A DNA stretch of 64,000 nt, taken from NCBI GenBank assembly GCA_965218055.1, contig CBDCKA010000002.1:992001-1056000 (forward strand). The letters are read 5' to 3'. Position numbers and translations under genes: made by a program. This stretch comes from CBDBKE01 sp965218055. Lineage in GTDB: Bacteria; Acidobacteriota; Terriglobia; JAJPHL01; JAPKYU01. This document shows positions 18,787 to 26,619 of the stretch, piece by piece. The number at the start of each line of letters is the position of its first letter. The first letter of the stretch is position 1. The notes beneath the pieces were generated by a model. It had not been told where the DNA came from and ran no database searches. It worked only from the letters and a program-made list of their open reading frames with translations.

Positions 18787-19509
18787 TCAGCGCAAAGCGG
18801 GAACTGCGAAAGAACCACAGCGGGCCGTCCACTCCACCATCGAGCGGAACACCAACAGCCCATCGGTGGAACCCAGGCGCGCATCGCTGGCGCGTTCCGG
18901 GTGGGGCATCATCCCCAGAACATTGCCGGCCTCGTTCGCGATTCCAGCGATATTGTGCAACGAGCCGTTTGGGTTGGCTTCCTGCGTCACCACGCCTTCC
19001 GGGCTCGAGTAGCGGAATGCTACCCGGCCGTTGCGCTCCAGTTCCGCCAGCGTGTCGGGCTCGGCGAAATAGTTGCCCTCGGCGTGGGCAATCGGAATGC
19101 GCAGGAGCTGTCCTGGCTGGCATGCGCAACTAAACGGCAGTGAGGCATTTTCTACCCGCAACTGTACCGGACGACAAATGAACCGCAGGCTGCGATTGCG
19201 CAGCATGGCTCCCGGTAGCAGGCCCGTCTCCAGCAGGATCTGGAAGCCGTTGCAGATACCTAGCACCAGCCCGCCTCCGGCTGCAAAGCGCTTCACCGCC
19301 GCCAGCACTGGCGAGAAGCGCGCAATGGCGCCCGTCCTTAGGTAGTCGCCGTAGGAGAAGCCGCCGGGCAGGATCACCGCATCCGCGTTTTCAAGATCCT
19401 GCGCCCGGTGCCAGATGAAGCTTACCGGCTGCTGCAACTGCATCCGGATCGCCTGGTAGGCGTCGTCATCACAGTTACTGCCTGGAAAGACGACCACCGC
19501 GAATTTCAT
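18787..19509 (-). CDS. purQ: Phosphoribosylformylglycinamidine synthase subunit I (glutaminase)
   Basis: Class-I glutamine amidotransferase feeding ammonia to PurL; 240 residues from the ATG at 19509, giving MKFAVVVFPGSNCDDDAY, the usual start; GGAAAGAGG lies just upstream. The catalytic Cys is in GLVLGICNGFQILLETGLLPG and the His/Glu pair in MMPHPERA. It is the first purine gene of the run. About 237 bases separate it from the AT-hook gene upstream; no purine riboswitch was recognised there. Confidence 0.96.
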   Translation of the reverse strand: MKFAVVVFPGSNCDDDAYQAIRMQLQQPVSFIWHRAQDLENADAVILPGGFSYGDYLRTGAIARFSPVLAAVKRFAAGGGLVLGICNGFQILLETGLLPGAMLRNRSLRFICRPVQLRVENASLPFSCACQPGQLLRIPIAHAEGNYFAEPDTLAELERNGRVAFRYSSPEGVVTQEANPNGSLHNIAGIANEAGNVLGMMPHPERASDARLGSTDGLLVFRSMVEWTARCGSFAVPALR

Positions 19510-19641
19510 GTCCTCTTTCCATGGTACCACAGCGGACGACGCCCGCCGGCGCTAAACTGGCCCGGAGAAAGTAGCGGACGCGCGCGGTTCGGACGAGTTG
19601 AGTGGTGAAGGAAACAGGGCGGAGCGCTGCCTCCTGCCCAC

Positions 19642-19672
19642 AGCTCTGCGCGTTGCTCAAATTTGCAGAGCT
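19642..19672. terminator. Hairpin between the AT-hook gene and purQ
   Basis: AGCTCTGC (19642-19649) pairs perfectly with GCAGAGCT (19665-19672) across a 15-base loop. It lies downstream of the minus-strand AT-hook gene and about 130 bases before purQ, so it may end the upstream transcript or sit in the purQ leader. There is no T tract. The rest of 19510-19746 shows nothing else recognisable. Confidence 0.4.
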
Positions 19673-19746
19673 GAGCACAGCCAAGCAGTTCCCAGCGCCG
19701 GAAGCGGGGAGTGATTTCGCAGCTTACTAGCTAGGTTGCTCTGTCG

Positions 19747-19995
19747 CTACCTAGATTGCTCCGCCGCCGGAGGGCGGCCTGGTGCCCGCTTGGCACGACG
19801 CTTGGGCGGCCGGCCCGGTCCGCGGCGCTTTGGCGGTCGTCCTGGTCCGCGACGTTTCGGCGGCCGGCCCGGTCCGCGCCGCCCCGGAGGACGGCCTCGG
19901 CGGCCCGCCGCAGCCAGCCGTTCCAGCGCAGAAATTGCTTCCTCCAATTGTTGCTGCTCTCGACGAAGTGATTGAAGAATTTTCTGGACATTCAT
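19747..19995 (-). CDS. Small coiled-coil AT-hook protein
   Basis: 82 residues in two parts. Residues 1-30 (MNVQKILQSLRREQQQLEEA onward) are an amphipathic helix likely to pair as a coiled coil. Residues 31-76 are basic, with three tandem copies of the nine-residue unit GPGRPPKRR (residues 41-67, a 27-base DNA repeat at 19795-19875) and two further GRPP cores. GRP flanked by basic residues is the AT-hook minor-groove DNA-binding motif. The protein looks like a nucleoid-associated or H1-like DNA binder. Overlapping frames in the same repeat are also open, but only this one has a sensible N-terminus and a promoter placed for its ATG. Confidence 0.75.
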   Translation of the reverse strand: MNVQKILQSLRREQQQLEEAISALERLAAAGRRGRPPGRRGPGRPPKRRGPGRPPKRRGPGRPPKRRAKRAPGRPPAAEQSR

Positions 19996-20004
19996 ACGCG
20001 TTGG

Positions 20005-20033
20005 AATTTAAAAGGAAAATTACTGATTGTCAA
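20005..20033 (-). promoter_or_regulatory. Sigma-70-type promoter for the AT-hook gene
   Basis: On the minus strand, TTGACA (20033-20028) is followed after exactly 17 bases by TAAATT (20010-20005). The local sequence is AT-rich against a GC-rich background. Transcription would begin near 19998, only a few bases before the ATG at 19995, so the mRNA would be almost leaderless. The -35 box is a perfect consensus match; the -10 matches four of six. Confidence 0.6.
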
Positions 20034-20159
20034 CGAAAATTATGGTTGGGTTTCTTGAAAAAAGATTCACGTTCTGGGCATCAGCGGCATATCCCGCTAC
20101 CCTGGCGTGCGAAGCGCAGGAGATGGCAGGCGGAAATGAGGGCTCCTTCTCCAGGAAAT

Positions 20160-21614
20160 TCAACTACGTGCATGTGCGCGTTCAGGGGCAGCCATTTCCT
20201 CCCGTTCCCGTGCATGCGAGTTGCGGCTTTTCCGCTTGATCTCGATGTTCAGCCGCTTGATTTTCTGATTTAGCGTAGAGAGGGGAATCTGAAAACGTTC
20301 GGCGGCTTCGGTTTGGCTCCCGTTCGTTTTCTCCAGCATGCTCACAATGATCCGGCGCTCGCACTCGTCCACGATCTCGAACAGTGAGGCGCCGGGGCGC
20401 TCCTCCACAACCGACAGCAGGTCCGAACCCCCGCCAACGCGTTCCCGCAGGGAATCCGGCAACAGCAAGGGATCCACCACGGGCTCCCGGGAGAGCACCA
20501 CAGCCCGTTCGACGACGTTCTCCAATTCGCGCACGTTGCCCGGCCAGTCGTAGTCCATCAGCTGGTGCATGGCTGCTGGCGAAAAGCGGCGCAGCGGTTT
20601 CTGGTTTTCCTCGCAATACTTCTTCAGAAAATGGTCCACCAGCAGTGGAATATCCTCTTTTCGTTCGCGCAGGGGCGGCAGCGGCAGCGAAATGACATTT
20701 AGACGGTAGTACAGGTCCTCGCGAAATTTGCCTTCAGCCACCAGCCGGCGCAACTCCGCGTTGGTGGCGGCAATGATGCGGACGTCCACCTTGACCAGCC
20801 CTGTGGAGCCAAGCGGGGTGAACTCGCGCTCCTGAATCACCCGCAACAGCTTGGCCTGCGTTTCCAGGCCAATGGTGCCGATTTCATCAAAGAACAGGGT
20901 GCCCTGGTCGGCCACCTCAAAAAAGCCCTTCTTGGAAGCGACCGCGCTGGTGAAAGCTCCCTTGACATGGCCGAACAGCAGGCTTTCCAGCAGATCCACC
21001 GGCATGCTGCCGGTGTTGACGGGCACAAAGGGGCGGTCGGCGCGCGTCGAGTGGGCGTGGATGGCTTTGGCAATCAGCTCCTTGCCAGTCCCGCTTTCGC
21101 CGCTGAGTAAAACCGTGGAGCGGCTGGGCGCAATCTGCTCCACCAGGTCGAGAATCTTCAGCATGGGCTCGCCTTTGCCTACGATATTAGGGAGGCTGTA
21201 GCGCTGCTTCAAAGCCCGCCGGAGCTGCACGTTCTCCGCTTCCAATCGGCGGGCGCTTATCGTGTTGCGGATTTCCAGCACCAGTTTCTCGTTATCCCAC
21301 GGCTTGGTCAGGTAATTGCGGGCGCCCGCGCGCATGGCGGCCACTGCATTTTCCACCGAGGCGTAGGCGGTGATCATGAGCACCGGCAGGTTCGGGTCCA
21401 GCCGGTGAATCTGTTCGAGAGCCTGAAGGCCGCTCGATCCAGGCAGCGCCACATCCAACAACACCAGGTCGAAGTTCCGGCGCTCCAGCATTTGCAGGCC
21501 GGCTTCGGCGCTTTCGGCCGAGAGGGCCTCGAAACCTTCCAGGCCGAGCAAGGTCTCCAGGCTGTCCCGGACTTCTGGCTCGTCGTCAATGATCAGGATT
21601 CTTGGCTCAGCCAT
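20160..21614 (-). CDS. Sigma-54-dependent response regulator (NtrC family)
   Basis: Three-domain regulator of about 484 residues. Receiver domain 1-120 has the DDE acidic pocket, phospho-Asp in LVLLDVALPG near residue 53 and Lys in YLTKPWDNEK. The AAA+ domain (about 140-370) has Walker A GESGTGKE, Walker B GTLFFDEIG and R-fingers in REDLYYRLNVISLPLPPLRER. The sigma-54 contact loop reads GAFTSA instead of GAFTGA. The C-terminal Fis-type helix-turn-helix is in NGSQTEAAERFQIPLSTLNQKIKRL. ATG 21614 lies two bases after the stop of the kinase gene, an obvious cognate pair; a TTG at 21620 would overlap the kinase stop. Confidence 0.93.
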   Translation of the reverse strand: MAEPRILIIDDEPEVRDSLETLLGLEGFEALSAESAEAGLQMLERRNFDLVLLDVALPGSSGLQALEQIHRLDPNLPVLMITAYASVENAVAAMRAGARNYLTKPWDNEKLVLEIRNTISARRLEAENVQLRRALKQRYSLPNIVGKGEPMLKILDLVEQIAPSRSTVLLSGESGTGKELIAKAIHAHSTRADRPFVPVNTGSMPVDLLESLLFGHVKGAFTSAVASKKGFFEVADQGTLFFDEIGTIGLETQAKLLRVIQEREFTPLGSTGLVKVDVRIIAATNAELRRLVAEGKFREDLYYRLNVISLPLPPLRERKEDIPLLVDHFLKKYCEENQKPLRRFSPAAMHQLMDYDWPGNVRELENVVERAVVLSREPVVDPLLLPDSLRERVGGGSDLLSVVEERPGASLFEIVDECERRIIVSMLEKTNGSQTEAAERFQIPLSTLNQKIKRLNIEIKRKSRNSHAREREEMAAPERAHARS

Positions 21615-21616
21615 GA

Positions 21617-24556
21617 TCAAACACTCACGGTCTCTCCCAACCGCGGGAACTCCAGCACGAAGCAGGTGCCCAGGCCTGGGGAACTTTCTACCCGGATCGT
21701 GCCGGCGTGCTCCTGAACGATCCCGTAGGTGACCGACAGGCCCAGGCCCACGCCGGAGCGCAAGATGTCCCCGTTTCCTGCTCGGGCGGCCTTGGTGGTG
21801 AAGAAGGGATCGTAGATGCGGTGGATGTGCTCCTGGGAGATGCCCTGTCCGGTATCCGACACTCGCACCCGAACTTCTCCCTCGTCGGTTTCCGTACGGA
21901 CCCTCAGGAGGCCCCCTTCCGGCATGGCGTCTCGCGCGTTCAGGAACAGGTTGAGAAACACCTGCTGGAGCTTGCCGGCGCTGCCTTGCACGATGAGTGG
22001 CTGCTGGGCAAGGTGCGCTTCGACGCGCACCCCGCCGGTGTGCAGAGGGTGCTCCAACAGGGCCAGCGTGTCGTTGAGCACGCGATGCAAGTCCAGTGGC
22101 GCCATCTGAGCGCTGCCGGTGCGGGAGAAGTTCAGCAGGTTATTGACGATTTCCGAGGCCCGGAATGTGGACTTGACAATCTTCTCCAGCAGCTTTCCGC
22201 GCGCGTCTTCACTGGGCAGCTGCTTGGAGAGCATCTGCGCGTAGCTAGAGATGACCGTCAGCGGCGTGTTCACCTCGTGGGCCACGCCGGCGGCCAGCAA
22301 GCCGACCGAGCTCAGTTTCTCTGCCTCGGCTAGTTGCTGCTCCAGTTCCATCCGCTCGCTGACGTCGTCAAAGATGAGCAGCCGGCCAATCGGTTCGAAC
22401 CTCTTGCTGACCAATGGGGCCACCGCGATGTTCAGGGCCCGCTCGCTACCCGATGGCGTGCGAACCCGGTGGCGGTACAGATTATGAATTCCCCCGTCGT
22501 TGCGGAAGCGCAGCAGCTCGGCCACCAGCTCCGCCGGCAGGACCTTGTCCACCCGCTGCCCGCGGGCCTGCTCGCGCGAGAGCCCGTACATCAGCTCCAG
22601 CTGGGTGTTGCAGCTCTCGATGCGGTCTTCCAGATCCAGCACCAGGATGCCTACGCTGAGCGACTCGACGATGTTCTCGTTGAAGTTCTTCAGCAGTTCG
22701 TACTCGGCCGCCTTTCGCTCGAGCTGCTGGTAGAGACGTGCGTTCTCGACCGCGGCACCCAGGTGCCCGGACAGCACCTCCAACAACGCAACGTCCTCGC
22801 TAGACAAAAAGTTGTTCTCTCTGGTCTGGCCCAATCCCAGGAATCCCACAATGCGTCCCTGGGCCCGGCAAGCCAGGTAATAGTGCAGCTCCAGGGTGCC
22901 GATTGCCCGGCTCGCCGGCTCCGGCTCGCCTGGGGATTGCCGCGTGTTCTCAAAAAACAGGTAGCCCTGCGCGAATTCGGGACGAGCCGCATCCAAGAAG
23001 CTCAGATCAGGCTCCTCCTCTAGTGACAGTCCCCGTGAGTGCGCCAGCCGCATCTGTCCCTGTTCATTGGGCAGGATGACAGCTACCCGCTGCACGTTGA
23101 GCGTGTCGGATAGCCTGTCGGCCACCTTCGCCAGCAGGCACGCGAGGTCAGTTTCAGCGCTCAGCTCGCGCGCGAAGTCCCCCAACGTTTTTCTGTAGTC
23201 GTAGCGCTCACGGTAGAAGTAGCGGTCCAGGCGCTCCTGAATGCGGGCGCGCAGTGGGTGGAACAGAAGGGCGCTGACCACCACCGCGATCACAAGCCCC
23301 GCTGTCCCTGTAGCGGCCAGGCTGGAGTGAAACACCAGTCCAGCCACCGCCACCACCGTAAAGTACAGCACCACCAGCGCCAGGGTGGCCAGCGTATAAG
23401 CGGCGCCTCGGCGGAACAGAACGTCCACATCCATCAGCCGGTAGCGCAGAATCGCGTAGCCGAAGATTAGGGGGATCAACACCAGGGAAAGCGCCGACAG
23501 CTGCATCCAAACGGCTGGCACCGCACCGAACAGGAAGGGCAGGATGTAAAAAGCGGCAAAAGGGGCAATGCCGAGAGTCACGCCGCGAGTGATCCACTTC
23601 ATCTGCTGGCGCAGCAGCGGTGTCTGCGCTCGACGATAGGCCTGGTACAGGACAGCCGTGCCCACCAGGAACCACGCCGCCAGATGAGCGTAGGCAATGC
23701 GGTCCAGCCACCAGCTCACGGTCCCGATTGGCAGGCCGATTTCGAGCACGCGGGATACGACTCCCAGATGAACCAGCAGCAATACCGCCGCAGGCGCGTA
23801 GACCAGCGGGAGCAGGAACGAGCGGCGCTTCATCCATGCCCGCGGCTCGGGAAACGCCAGGGCAAAATGCAGAAATACGGCCGGCTGCAGGAGGGTAGCC
23901 ACAACGTTCGCCCAGTATATGGTCCAGTCCAAACCGTCCAGTTTGCCGGTGTAGCGGTAGAAATACAGGACAAAGGAGGCTAGGCAGAACAGATAAAAGT
24001 GGAGGGCTCGTGCAGCTTGCCCGCGCCGCAGCACGACATACAAGCCTATGGCCAAATACAGCAGCGCCACCACCTGCAGGTAGCGTTGGAGGGAACTGCT
24101 GGCCGTCTGTCGAGGCTCTGGAATGACGGAGGCGACGACGGAGTGCCCGACGCGGCTCAGTACATATTCTGCGTTGCCCCAGTTACCCACCTGGTAGAGC
24201 AGCCTCGTAACGCGGGTGGCCCGCCGGATGGGAGTGCTATTGATGCTGCGCAGCAGATCGCCTTCCTGAATTCCCGCCCGCGCCGCTGGCCCGCTAGGCT
24301 CCACGTGCCGGGCAACTACACCGGCCGCGCTGTCCTGCCAGGTCGCCCCGTCATGGGGGGGGTGGAATTTGCGCTGCTGGTCGAGGTTGATCCAGGCCAA
24401 CACACCCAGGCTGATCGTGAGTAATCCCACGAATATGGGCGTGAACCGTAGTCTGAGTTCCCGTATCAAGGCTTCTGCACCAAGCTCTGTTCTATCTTCC
24501 CATCGGCAAGCTCCCCTGTCCGCCTCCACCGTAACTGGCGTAACTGGCAACTTCAC
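21617..24556 (-). CDS. Membrane sensor histidine kinase with PDZ, 7TM-like, GAF and PAS domains
   Basis: 979 residues. A first transmembrane helix near residue 40 precedes a periplasmic PDZ-like domain (about 65-150: SGPAARAGIQEGDLLRSINS). Seven or so hydrophobic helices follow (about 165-440), then a GAF domain (about 470-615), a PAS domain (about 640-740), HisKA with the phospho-His in AAGVAHEVNTPLTVISSY, and HATPase with NLFLNARDAMPEGG (N box), DTGQGIS and GVGLGLSVTYGIV (G boxes). A PDZ domain outside the membrane suggests sensing of misfolded or processed envelope peptides; this is inference. It is first in a two-gene operon with the NtrC-type regulator. Confidence 0.93.
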   Translation of the reverse strand: MKLPVTPVTVEADRGACRWEDRTELGAEALIRELRLRFTPIFVGLLTISLGVLAWINLDQQRKFHPPHDGATWQDSAAGVVARHVEPSGPAARAGIQEGDLLRSINSTPIRRATRVTRLLYQVGNWGNAEYVLSRVGHSVVASVIPEPRQTASSSLQRYLQVVALLYLAIGLYVVLRRGQAARALHFYLFCLASFVLYFYRYTGKLDGLDWTIYWANVVATLLQPAVFLHFALAFPEPRAWMKRRSFLLPLVYAPAAVLLLVHLGVVSRVLEIGLPIGTVSWWLDRIAYAHLAAWFLVGTAVLYQAYRRAQTPLLRQQMKWITRGVTLGIAPFAAFYILPFLFGAVPAVWMQLSALSLVLIPLIFGYAILRYRLMDVDVLFRRGAAYTLATLALVVLYFTVVAVAGLVFHSSLAATGTAGLVIAVVVSALLFHPLRARIQERLDRYFYRERYDYRKTLGDFARELSAETDLACLLAKVADRLSDTLNVQRVAVILPNEQGQMRLAHSRGLSLEEEPDLSFLDAARPEFAQGYLFFENTRQSPGEPEPASRAIGTLELHYYLACRAQGRIVGFLGLGQTRENNFLSSEDVALLEVLSGHLGAAVENARLYQQLERKAAEYELLKNFNENIVESLSVGILVLDLEDRIESCNTQLELMYGLSREQARGQRVDKVLPAELVAELLRFRNDGGIHNLYRHRVRTPSGSERALNIAVAPLVSKRFEPIGRLLIFDDVSERMELEQQLAEAEKLSSVGLLAAGVAHEVNTPLTVISSYAQMLSKQLPSEDARGKLLEKIVKSTFRASEIVNNLLNFSRTGSAQMAPLDLHRVLNDTLALLEHPLHTGGVRVEAHLAQQPLIVQGSAGKLQQVFLNLFLNARDAMPEGGLLRVRTETDEGEVRVRVSDTGQGISQEHIHRIYDPFFTTKAARAGNGDILRSGVGLGLSVTYGIVQEHAGTIRVESSPGLGTCFVLEFPRLGETVSV

Positions 24557-24600
24557 GGCGGAGAAACACCCGGGGATCGAAACCGACTCTAGTTAGCCTG

Positions 24601-24616
24601 AGCAACTTTGTTTCCA
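24601..24616 (-). promoter_or_regulatory. Sigma-54 (-24/-12) type promoter of the kinase/regulator operon
   Basis: The minus strand reads TGGAAACAAAGTTGCT. The invariant GG and GC are spaced as in the TGGCAC-N5-TTGC consensus, with the TTGC box intact and the TGG box intact. It lies 45 bases before the kinase ATG. Because the operon encodes a sigma-54 activator, the simplest reading is positive autoregulation. The middle of the -24 box (AAA for CAC) is imperfect. Confidence 0.5.
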
Positions 24617-24630
24617 ATAACATAGTCCGC

Positions 24631-24767
24631 ATTCAAGAGGCCAATAGCTTGAATATCAACTACTTGCATTTTAGTGGAAGAAGGACCTAACTGAACTACA
24701 AAATACCGTAGAAAGACTACTATTTTTCACAGGACCTTGCCTGTTTCCTGTACCTGCTTGATATCAA
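24631..24767. promoter_or_regulatory. Inverted repeats upstream of the sigma-54-type promoter (possible enhancer sites)
   Basis: ATTCAAG (24631-24637) and CTTGAAT (24648-24654) form a 7-bp inverted repeat with a 10-base spacer. TTGAATATCAA (24649-24659) is a near palindrome and TTGATATCAA (24758-24767) a perfect one with the same half-sites. They lie about 15-150 bases upstream of the -24/-12 element, where NtrC-family activators usually bind. The remainder of 24557-24806 is AT-rich and shows no gene. Confidence 0.4.
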
Positions 24768-24806
24768 TAGAATGAGCTAGGCTAGCCGCAAACGAGGAGT
24801 TCCGAA

Positions 24807-26564
24807 TCAGAAGATGAAACTAAAGCCGCCTCGGAAACTGCGGTAGTTCTGGACCAGCAGGAGGCGTTGTCCATCGGCGGTGATGATGGGCACGTAGCCC
24901 TCGGCCAACAGGTTGCGAAAATCGGCTAACGCCTCCACCCGCCCGGGCAGAACCACCAAAGAAGGCAGCGGCTGGCGAACCAGGACGTTCAGGTAAGGCT
25001 CAGCCCGCGCCAAGCCTGCGTCATAAATGTCGCCGGGAGTCACCGACGGCCCCAGTACCCACTTATAAGCCGCAAAGACCCGCGTCTGGGTGACAGGGAC
25101 ATCGGCGTTCAGCTTGGCGGCCAGCGCGTGCCGCTGCTGCATTCTCAAAATGCTACGCAACTCCTCCGGGCTTTGGGTGTAGAGGACGTTCCGCTCCGGC
25201 GCCAGCACGCCGACGTAGCTGTAAGCCAGGGTACCCTGCAGGCGGTCCGAAAAGGTTTGCTGGACGGCGGCTCGCAAGCCGCTGGCGTGATAGTCGCCGC
25301 TATTGAAGGAGTACTGCTCGGTGAACACGTCCGGGAACAGATCGGCCAACACGGGTTCACCATTGGCGACTGTGTTCAAGGTCAGATCGCGGATTTCGTC
25401 ACGGTAGACGCCGACTTCAGCCACCGTGCTGACACCCAGCTTCCGCTGGTAGGAGGCTTCCAGGTGTTGGCTGCGCTGGACCGTAGGAGAGCCGTTGCGC
25501 ATCGACAGGCGCGGGAACACGGCCAATTGCGAGGCTTCCCGGCGGAGCGGATCGGTGCCTGGCCGGTGCACGCGCGGCGCGGCCTCGGTGTAGTAAACCT
25601 GAAACGAGGAAGACGGGCTGGATTCAAAGATCACGCGCCCGTAGGGACTAAAAGTATTCAGCCGGTCCAGGAAACGGATGGAGTCATACAGAAAGCCGTA
25701 CTCGACTCGAACGCTGTCGCCAAACTGGCGCCGATCGCCAGTAGCCAGCGTCAAGCTCTGCATATTCTTCGACTCTCCAGGTTCCCAAAAGGCGCTGGGC
25801 AGGAAAATTTGCCGCAGCGTTAGCGACACTTCAGGAGTCGAACCGCTGGGCAGTTCCCGTGTCAGCACCCCGCGGAAGGCAGCCGCTGGCGTGTGCCGCT
25901 CAAAGCCCAGGTTCCCACTCAACAACACGCTGGTATTTCGGAACGGGTTGTTGGTCACGGTGAACGAAGTGTTGAAGTCAGCCTCGCTGCCGGCGATCGA
26001 GGAACGCCCCATGCCTCCGCTGAACTGCAGCATGGTCCGGTTCTCGGCGTAATCACGCAACGTAGGCAGGGAGTTGCGATTCTCCCCCGGCAGGTAGCGC
26101 AGCACCGGCCGGAAGACACCGGCACCGCGCAACACCCAGGCCCAGTCCTCATCACCGTCAGGGCTGGCGCGTCGGCCCCGGAAAATATCCACGGCTTCCA
26201 ACAACGAGGCCAAGTTGACCGAGAGGAAGGAGCGGACGCCGGGTTGGATCTGGACCTCCGGTTTCAAGAAAGGCAGTAAGCTGGTTGACGTGACGCGGAG
26301 GGAGTATAGCCCCGGCGCGACCCTCTCCAGCAGGAACGCTCCCTTCTCGTTGGTGTAAGCGTGCTGAAAGATCCGGCCCTCCCCGCTGATGAGGGCAATT
26401 GCAGCCCCCATTTGCGGGACGCCTCGCCGGTCGGTCACCACGCCTGCGAGGGCTCCCAAGGGCGAGAGTTTGCGGGGGGTAGCCCACAGAGAAGGTAAGC
26501 AAAGTGCCGCGGCTAGCAATGCCCCCACGACGACAACCAACTTGCGCCGTAGCTCCCTGCTCAA
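24807..26564 (-). CDS. Carboxypeptidase-regulatory-like outer-membrane beta-barrel protein
   Basis: 585 residues. A signal peptide (LVVVVGALLAAALCLPSLWA) is followed by a CarboxypepD_reg-like Ig domain (about 38-110: GVVTDRRGVPQMGAAIALIS, AYTNEKGAFLLERVAPGLYSL). The rest has alternating hydrophobic/polar strands typical of a TonB-dependent-receptor-like barrel and ends in GGFSFIF, with the C-terminal Phe expected of outer-membrane barrels. No plug domain or TonB box was recognised, and it is shorter than most TonB receptors of this type. Proteins of this architecture are abundant in Acidobacteria. The ligand is unknown. It lies downstream of the GWxTD gene on the same strand, 55 bases away. 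Confidence 0.75.
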   Translation of the reverse strand: MSRELRRKLVVVVGALLAAALCLPSLWATPRKLSPLGALAGVVTDRRGVPQMGAAIALISGEGRIFQHAYTNEKGAFLLERVAPGLYSLRVTSTSLLPFLKPEVQIQPGVRSFLSVNLASLLEAVDIFRGRRASPDGDEDWAWVLRGAGVFRPVLRYLPGENRNSLPTLRDYAENRTMLQFSGGMGRSSIAGSEADFNTSFTVTNNPFRNTSVLLSGNLGFERHTPAAAFRGVLTRELPSGSTPEVSLTLRQIFLPSAFWEPGESKNMQSLTLATGDRRQFGDSVRVEYGFLYDSIRFLDRLNTFSPYGRVIFESSPSSSFQVYYTEAAPRVHRPGTDPLRREASQLAVFPRLSMRNGSPTVQRSQHLEASYQRKLGVSTVAEVGVYRDEIRDLTLNTVANGEPVLADLFPDVFTEQYSFNSGDYHASGLRAAVQQTFSDRLQGTLAYSYVGVLAPERNVLYTQSPEELRSILRMQQRHALAAKLNADVPVTQTRVFAAYKWVLGPSVTPGDIYDAGLARAEPYLNVLVRQPLPSLVVLPGRVEALADFRNLLAEGYVPIITADGQRLLLVQNYRSFRGGFSFIF

Positions 26565-26619
26565 TCTGACCTCCTCTTGCGACTCGGCTTTTCCCAGGCC
26601 GAGGAAGGTACCGCTCGGA

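Noticed and set aside
17708..19012. 434-codon plus-strand frame
   Set aside because: Antisense shadow of purL and the end of purQ; composition and lack of motifs argue against a gene.
18782..19129. N-terminal extension of purL
   Set aside because: The extra 116 codons lie inside purQ in another frame and read as low-complexity Arg/Gly; family members start at the GTG near 18781.
19510..19746. Purine riboswitch upstream of purQ
   Set aside because: A simple hairpin is seen, but none of the three-way junction or loop-loop motifs of known purine riboswitches was recognised.
19731..19991. Alternative frames through the AT-hook repeats
   Set aside because: Repeats of GC-rich DNA are open in several frames; only the 19747-19995 frame has a coiled-coil start and an adjacent promoter.
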